Positions 31,331 through 34,755 of a stretch of 34,755 nt of DNA are shown piece by piece. The stretch's first letter is position 1. Each line of letters begins with the position of its first letter. Source of the DNA: Thermoplasmatota archaeon (GTDB lineage: Archaea; Thermoplasmatota; Penumbrarchaeia; JANQNL01); the NCBI GenBank assembly GCA_028279585.1, contig JANQNL010000037.1, positions 1-34,755 of the forward strand, written 5' to 3'. The notes beneath the pieces were generated by a model. The model was not told the DNA's origin, made no database searches, and saw only the letters and a program-made list of their open reading frames with translations. The translations under genes were made by a program, and so were the position numbers.

Positions 31331-32233
31331 TTAGAACAGGAGTTTGCTGGTGCTCAATAACTCCACGACAAGACAAAGGAAGGGGCGAAGGTCCCCGTCC
31401 ACCTGGGCACTTTCCAGTGTATCATAATAGTCATTGCGACGGCCTTGGGGGATGTCCAGCATCGGATATTCGTTCCGATGTAGTATGAAATTAAGAAGCA
31501 GCCTTCCTACGCGGCCATTCCCATCGATGAACGGATGGACTGTTTCGAAGCCAATATGGAAATATGAGGCTAATACCACTGGATGCAACCTTTTTTTATT
31601 CTTCGTGTACCATGCAAGTAGCGTTTGCATATCCACTGGAACATCTTCAGGCGCTGGAGGCATCCATGGAGAACCTCTGACCCATACCTGGACCGTTCTG
31701 AACCTGCCGATCTGTTCGTCATACTCTCTTGGCAAGGTATCCTTTACCACAAGTTCGTGGAGTTCCATTATCAACTTCCTGTTCAGCTTCCCATTGTAGC
31801 TCAGGATGTGATCGAAGGCCTGTTTATGGTTCAAGACCTCATTGATCTCACGCAGATGCTTGGAGCTCGGAGCGATGCCATCGAAAAGCAGTAGAGAGGT
31901 CTCTTGAAGTGTCAAGGTGTTGCCTTCAATGGCCGTGGAGTCGTGCGTGAAGTTCGTGGTGAACGCTTCATATCTGTTGTCGAAGTTCTCACGTGGTTGG
32001 CCCTGGTATCGCTTTTTGACCTCGGCCAAGATCTCCAATTGCTCCAATGTCAGGAGGCTTTCCAATATCCCTAACTCGATGTCGGCTTCCTTCTCTTTCT
32101 TCTCAAGCTCTGCCTCGTCCAGGTCCGTTCCCAGATATATCCGCTTCTTCTTCACCTTCTTACCCTCTCGTATCGAGCGGACCCGGTAGTAGTTGTGGTG
32201 AGCGTTCTGAAGCTTTACTTCGGTGTATGCCAC
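31331..32233 (-). CDS. Fic-domain protein with N-terminal inhibitory motif
   Basis: A 300-residue protein of the Fic family, which usually transfers AMP (or other phosphate-linked groups) to target proteins. The catalytic motif is HPFIDGNGRVGR (His233, Asp237, Arg241, Arg244), fully conserved. An inhibitory helix motif S-T-A-I-E-G-N (Ser99, Glu103, Gly104) lies before the Fic core, as in class II autoinhibited Fic proteins, where the Glu blocks productive ATP binding. The N-terminal 60 residues are very basic and helical (IREGKKVKKKRIYLG) and of unknown role. GTG 32233 is the only suitable start, since a stop lies just upstream in frame. The promoter sits inside a long palindrome, so self-control is likely. 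No separate FicA-type antitoxin gene is seen. Confidence 0.92.
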   Translation of the reverse strand: MAYTEVKLQNAHHNYYRVRSIREGKKVKKKRIYLGTDLDEAELEKKEKEADIELGILESLLTLEQLEILAEVKKRYQGQPRENFDNRYEAFTTNFTHDSTAIEGNTLTLQETSLLLFDGIAPSSKHLREINEVLNHKQAFDHILSYNGKLNRKLIMELHELVVKDTLPREYDEQIGRFRTVQVWVRGSPWMPPAPEDVPVDMQTLLAWYTKNKKRLHPVVLASYFHIGFETVHPFIDGNGRVGRLLLNFILHRNEYPMLDIPQGRRNDYYDTLESAQVDGDLRPFLCLVVELLSTSKLLF

Positions 32234-32240
32234 ATATTAT

Positions 32241-32286
32241 TATACGTCTACATCTAATAAATAATTTATTGAGATGTGGACGTATA
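32241..32286. promoter_or_regulatory. 46-bp palindrome containing the fic promoter
   Basis: TATACGTCTACATCT (32241-32255) is inverted as AGATGTGGACGTATA (32272-32286) with 14 of 15 matches. The spacer itself contains the perfect palindrome AATAAATAATTTATT (32256-32270). The A/T centre lies about 28 bp before the GTG start at 32233, so it probably holds the TATA box, and the outer arms would be operator half sites. Confidence 0.6.
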
Positions 32287-32461
32287 GGGTTCGCTATAAG
32301 AACATCGGGGTGAGGATTTAGTGAGTTGTGGATCGAACGGAAACTCGCTATCAAAGGTTTAATATACAAGCCATTCCTAGGAACGCTTGCAGAGGGCTAC
32401 GCGACAGGTCCAACTTAAAATTTCATCTAGTGACACCTCAGTCACCTTGCCCTCTGCGCTT
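32287..32461. other. Intergenic region downstream of large surface protein, with inverted repeat
   Basis: No gene is supported. GCAGAGGGC (32389-32397) and GCCCTCTGC (32449-32457) are perfect 9-bp inverted repeats 51 bp apart. Between them, GTGAC-ACCTCA-GTCAC (32430-32445) is a smaller hairpin. Located just after the minus-strand surface-protein stop, the set may act as a transcription end structure. AGGTTTAATATACAAG near 32356-32371 is A/T-rich, but no gene follows it. Confidence 0.4.
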
Positions 32462-34755
32462 TTACAGATACTCTTCTTCAGAGTAATCTTCGTCAGGAGT
32501 GTCTTCGAGCTCGGGGCTTTCCTCGGGTTCTGGGATGTCGAACGTCTCCTCTTCTCCAGCCCAGTCCTCGTCGTTGGATTCCCAGCCGCCATCATCTCCA
32601 TCTTCCCAACCTGGGGAGTCTGCGTCTTTCCAAGAGGACGTTTCATCGACGATGTCGGGTTCCTCGGGTTCGTCAGGGGTCTCGTCTGGTGGATCCTCAA
32701 TGGCATCGGCCGCAGCTGCGATCTCTGCGTCTGTGGTTTGGGTTTGCTCGCCGGGGGGTCTCATCTTCATCATCATGACAAGTACAACGAGGATGATCAA
32801 TACCACTATTAGAAAGCCCGCCAGTATCCCGAAATATAATGCTAGTCCTGATGACTCCTCCTCTGGTTCGGGAGCTACAACCTCGATGATGATCTGATCG
32901 TATGCACTGCCGTTCTGGACTGAGATCGTGTAAACTGCTTCATGGGAGGGACCCATAACAGAAGCGTTCCAATTCCCCCACGCATCAACGAAAACAAGGC
33001 CGGTCCATGAGGAGAACATCACCGTTATAACAGACCCTTCTGGAAGGTTTGATGTTCCTTGGATCTCGATCATGACCCGGGTTTGGAACTTCTGATCTTC
33101 ATAGGGAGATAGGATCTGGATGAATGGTGTGATGGAACCACCTGAACCATTCGAATTGTTGATTGTTCCCCCTGTCCCATTCGATCCATTACCTGTACCA
33201 CCACTTGAATGATTGTAATAGCGTAGCTCAAAGTTGATCTCCATCGACTCTAGAACATCGAGCTTAACGATGCTTGGAAGGTATCCAGATGAAACATTGG
33301 CCTCGCCTAACTTATCAGTTTGTGGTGTAGCTATGATAGTATAGTTTACATCAGCTTCGAGCAACAATGAGAAGAAACCATCTGATCTCGATGTATCGCT
33401 CCATGACAAGGTCCCAGAAGAATTGTAAGCTTCAACCATTACACCAGATGCATTCATCCCATCCAGGTGTCCACCATCATACGTGATGAATCCACAAAGA
33501 GATGGATCGAAAGGCTGAAGGTAATAATACTCTAACTCAATGAAATAGAAACTATCCTTAGTGACATTAAGAGGATCTAGATAATGATCTAGATATCCAT
33601 CGACCATGGCTACTTCATCGATCCGATGTTCTTCAGGTGGAGTTACCCTGAGAGAATAGTTCAGACCCTTTACGGGGAAGGTCAACTGGAACGATCCATT
33701 AACAGTCAACGTTGACATGATCACATCATAAGATGATCCATTCTCGACCATTAGCTCAACTGTACCATTCTCGACATTCTCACCGTCTGGGATCACGTCA
33801 TCCCCATCAGTGAATGGATAATCACCATATGTTACCGAGCCGCTGATCGTGATGCCCTTATAGACATGCAGTTCTACAGAACGGATGGTTTCCTCCTGGA
33901 GTAGATTATCAAATGAATAGTACTCGATAATATAGGTCCCTGGTTCGTTGAACGTTATGTTACCAAAGTAGTTCAGCCAGGTCCCACCATCGATGCTGTA
34001 GAGTGTACTACCTATCCCACTTCCCCCATCTTGGGCCACAAGCTGCACCTGATCTTTGGTGGTTGCTTCAACAATGCCGCTAACCCCCGTGTTCTCCCCA
34101 ACATTCATGATCGTCGTAGGAGCTTCATTGTCCACAGAGACGTTTTCATACCCCGTTGTGCTCAGCCCAGTTCTATCTAGGGCCATATAGTGCACTTGTG
34201 TGATCGAAGATGGCAGTGTAAAATTACCCTCATATTCCATCCAATCTGTATCATTATACTTGAAGGACACACCATCCAATCCAGGTGTATTGTCGTAGGA
34301 GCTGATATTGAACTGGGATGATGAGTTTACGTAGATCACATCTGCATAATACTTTGGTTGACCGATCTTCAAGCTAACACTTGGAGGTGAATTCCCAAGT
34401 ACGTCCAGGAAGAAGGCAGCAAAGTCTGTTCTACCCCATTCATCACTGACGTTCACACGAACAAAATGCTGTCCAACATCCCCCTCCTCTGGAGATCCCC
34501 CGAGTACACCTGTTCCATTATCGATCGACAGGAAGGCGGGTCCTTCTGTTAGCTCCCATTCAAAATAAGTGTTCGAAGGGTCGGAAACAGCATCATAGTC
34601 AACAGTGTAGTTCTCACCCCAATACACAGTTGTGTCATCTTCAGTTGTAATTGTCAAAGGCCAAAGATACGCATCATCCCCGAACTCGAACGGATCTGCC
34701 CCCCTCTCATGAGCCCCCATGTCCGGCGCTGCCCCCTCATACCCATCATTGAAGT
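32462..34755 (-). CDS. Large surface protein, C-terminal part: beta-helix end, Ig-like modules, membrane anchor and acidic Trp-containing tail; 5' end beyond window
   Basis: The minus-strand frame stays open to the right edge (about 764 codons), so the N-terminus is missing; the first Met at 34720 is not a real start. The segment entering from the edge (GYEGAAPDMGAHE) resembles the D-I-G-A-x-E end of right-handed beta-helix proteins. A putative cadherin/Ig-like module (FEWELTEGPAFLSIDNGTG), an OmpL47-like segment (GSTLYSIDGGTWLNYFGN), a carboxypeptidase-regulatory-like fold (GITISGSVTYGDYPF) and a second one (GFITYDGGHLDGMNASGV) follow, then a Gly/Ser/Asn linker and a membrane helix (ALYFGILAGFLIVVLIILVV). 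The cytoplasmic tail of about 105 residues is acidic with Trp at 7-8 residue spacing (KDADSPGWEDGDDGGW). By eye the 33.4-34.7 kb part is more A/T-rich than its neighbours. Confidence 0.82.
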   Translation of the reverse strand, partial: FNDGYEGAAPDMGAHERGADPFEFGDDAYLWPLTITTEDDTTVYWGENYTVDYDAVSDPSNTYFEWELTEGPAFLSIDNGTGVLGGSPEEGDVGQHFVRVNVSDEWGRTDFAAFFLDVLGNSPPSVSLKIGQPKYYADVIYVNSSSQFNISSYDNTPGLDGVSFKYNDTDWMEYEGNFTLPSSITQVHYMALDRTGLSTTGYENVSVDNEAPTTIMNVGENTGVSGIVEATTKDQVQLVAQDGGSGIGSTLYSIDGGTWLNYFGNITFNEPGTYIIEYYSFDNLLQEETIRSVELHVYKGITISGSVTYGDYPFTDGDDVIPDGENVENGTVELMVENGSSYDVIMSTLTVNGSFQLTFPVKGLNYSLRVTPPEEHRIDEVAMVDGYLDHYLDPLNVTKDSFYFIELEYYYLQPFDPSLCGFITYDGGHLDGMNASGVMVEAYNSSGTLSWSDTSRSDGFFSLLLEADVNYTIIATPQTDKLGEANVSSGYLPSIVKLDVLESMEINFELRYYNHSSGGTGNGSNGTGGTINNSNGSGGSITPFIQILSPYEDQKFQTRVMIEIQGTSNLPEGSVITVMFSSWTGLVFVDAWGNWNASVMGPSHEAVYTISVQNGSAYDQIIIEVVAPEPEEESSGLALYFGILAGFLIVVLIILVVLVMMMKMRPPGEQTQTTDAEIAAAADAIEDPPDETPDEPEEPDIVDETSSWKDADSPGWEDGDDGGWESNDEDWAGEEETFDIPEPEESPELEDTPDEDYSEEEYL

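Noticed and set aside
33570..33600. Short tandem repeat with ATCTAGATA units
   Set aside because: It encodes repeated Tyr-Leu-Asp in the surface protein and is too short to mean anything on its own.
1..34755. CRISPR arrays, tRNA or rRNA genes, insertion sequences
   Set aside because: No regularly spaced direct repeats, no cloverleaf-like sequence with a T-loop, and no transposase motif were found on either strand by eye.

Overview
This window reads as archaeal DNA, most likely Thermoplasmatota. Many genes have an A/T-rich TATA-like element about 25-30 bp before an ATG with no Shine-Dalgarno, so they are probably leaderless. Others, mostly inside operons, carry GGAGG/AGGTGG-type sites. The SDR-type L-threonine dehydrogenase strongly resembles the Thermoplasma enzyme. 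Secreted proteins are long, N-glycosylation-rich and built from PKD/Ig-like modules with a C-terminal membrane anchor. Lineage is inferred from gene content only. No rRNA, tRNA, CRISPR array or transposase was seen.

Layout. 1-5.1 kb: a partial four-helix membrane protein running off the left edge, a TlyA-like rRNA methyltransferase, a small membrane protein, a divergent flavodoxin/HxlR pair, a DUF2461 protein and an HD phosphohydrolase. 5.2-8.9 kb: an Ala/Gly-rich unknown that shares a symmetric promoter with the HD gene, a tungstate ABC transporter (tupABC) and a convergent DtxR-type repressor with a likely operator. 9.1-21.6 kb is dominated by the cell surface: a 1195-aa beta-helix/SGNH/PKD protein, a calcium-binding acidic protein, a 1321-aa transglutaminase-like protein, a glycosyltransferase and a membrane-anchored cyclophilin, with L-threonine dehydrogenase and a nitroreductase between them. 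21.9-22.5 kb: a vapBC toxin-antitoxin pair.

23.1-30.3 kb is a regulatory and transport region. A four-gene operon (ABC ATPase, ABC-2 permease, CARDB-like membrane protein, MarR regulator) carries tandem inverted repeats at its promoter and a related site before the marR gene. A MacB/LolCDE-type ABC pair, whose ATPase has a helix-hairpin-helix tail, is divergent from a BlaI-type repressor and an M56-like membrane protease. The shared promoter region holds repeated GTAGTGCTAC-like sites, one of which recurs in front of the calcium-binding protein gene 13 kb away. 30.3-34.8 kb: a lipoprotein, a 56-aa gene, an autoinhibited Fic protein with a 46-bp palindromic promoter, and a third large surface protein running off the right edge.

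Main candidates for new biology are the SGNH hydrolase inserted in a beta-helix surface protein, the BlaI/protease/ABC signalling module with a possible distant target, the MarR-ABC autoregulated operon, and the shared architecture of surface ectodomain, one membrane helix and a long acidic cytoplasmic tail.
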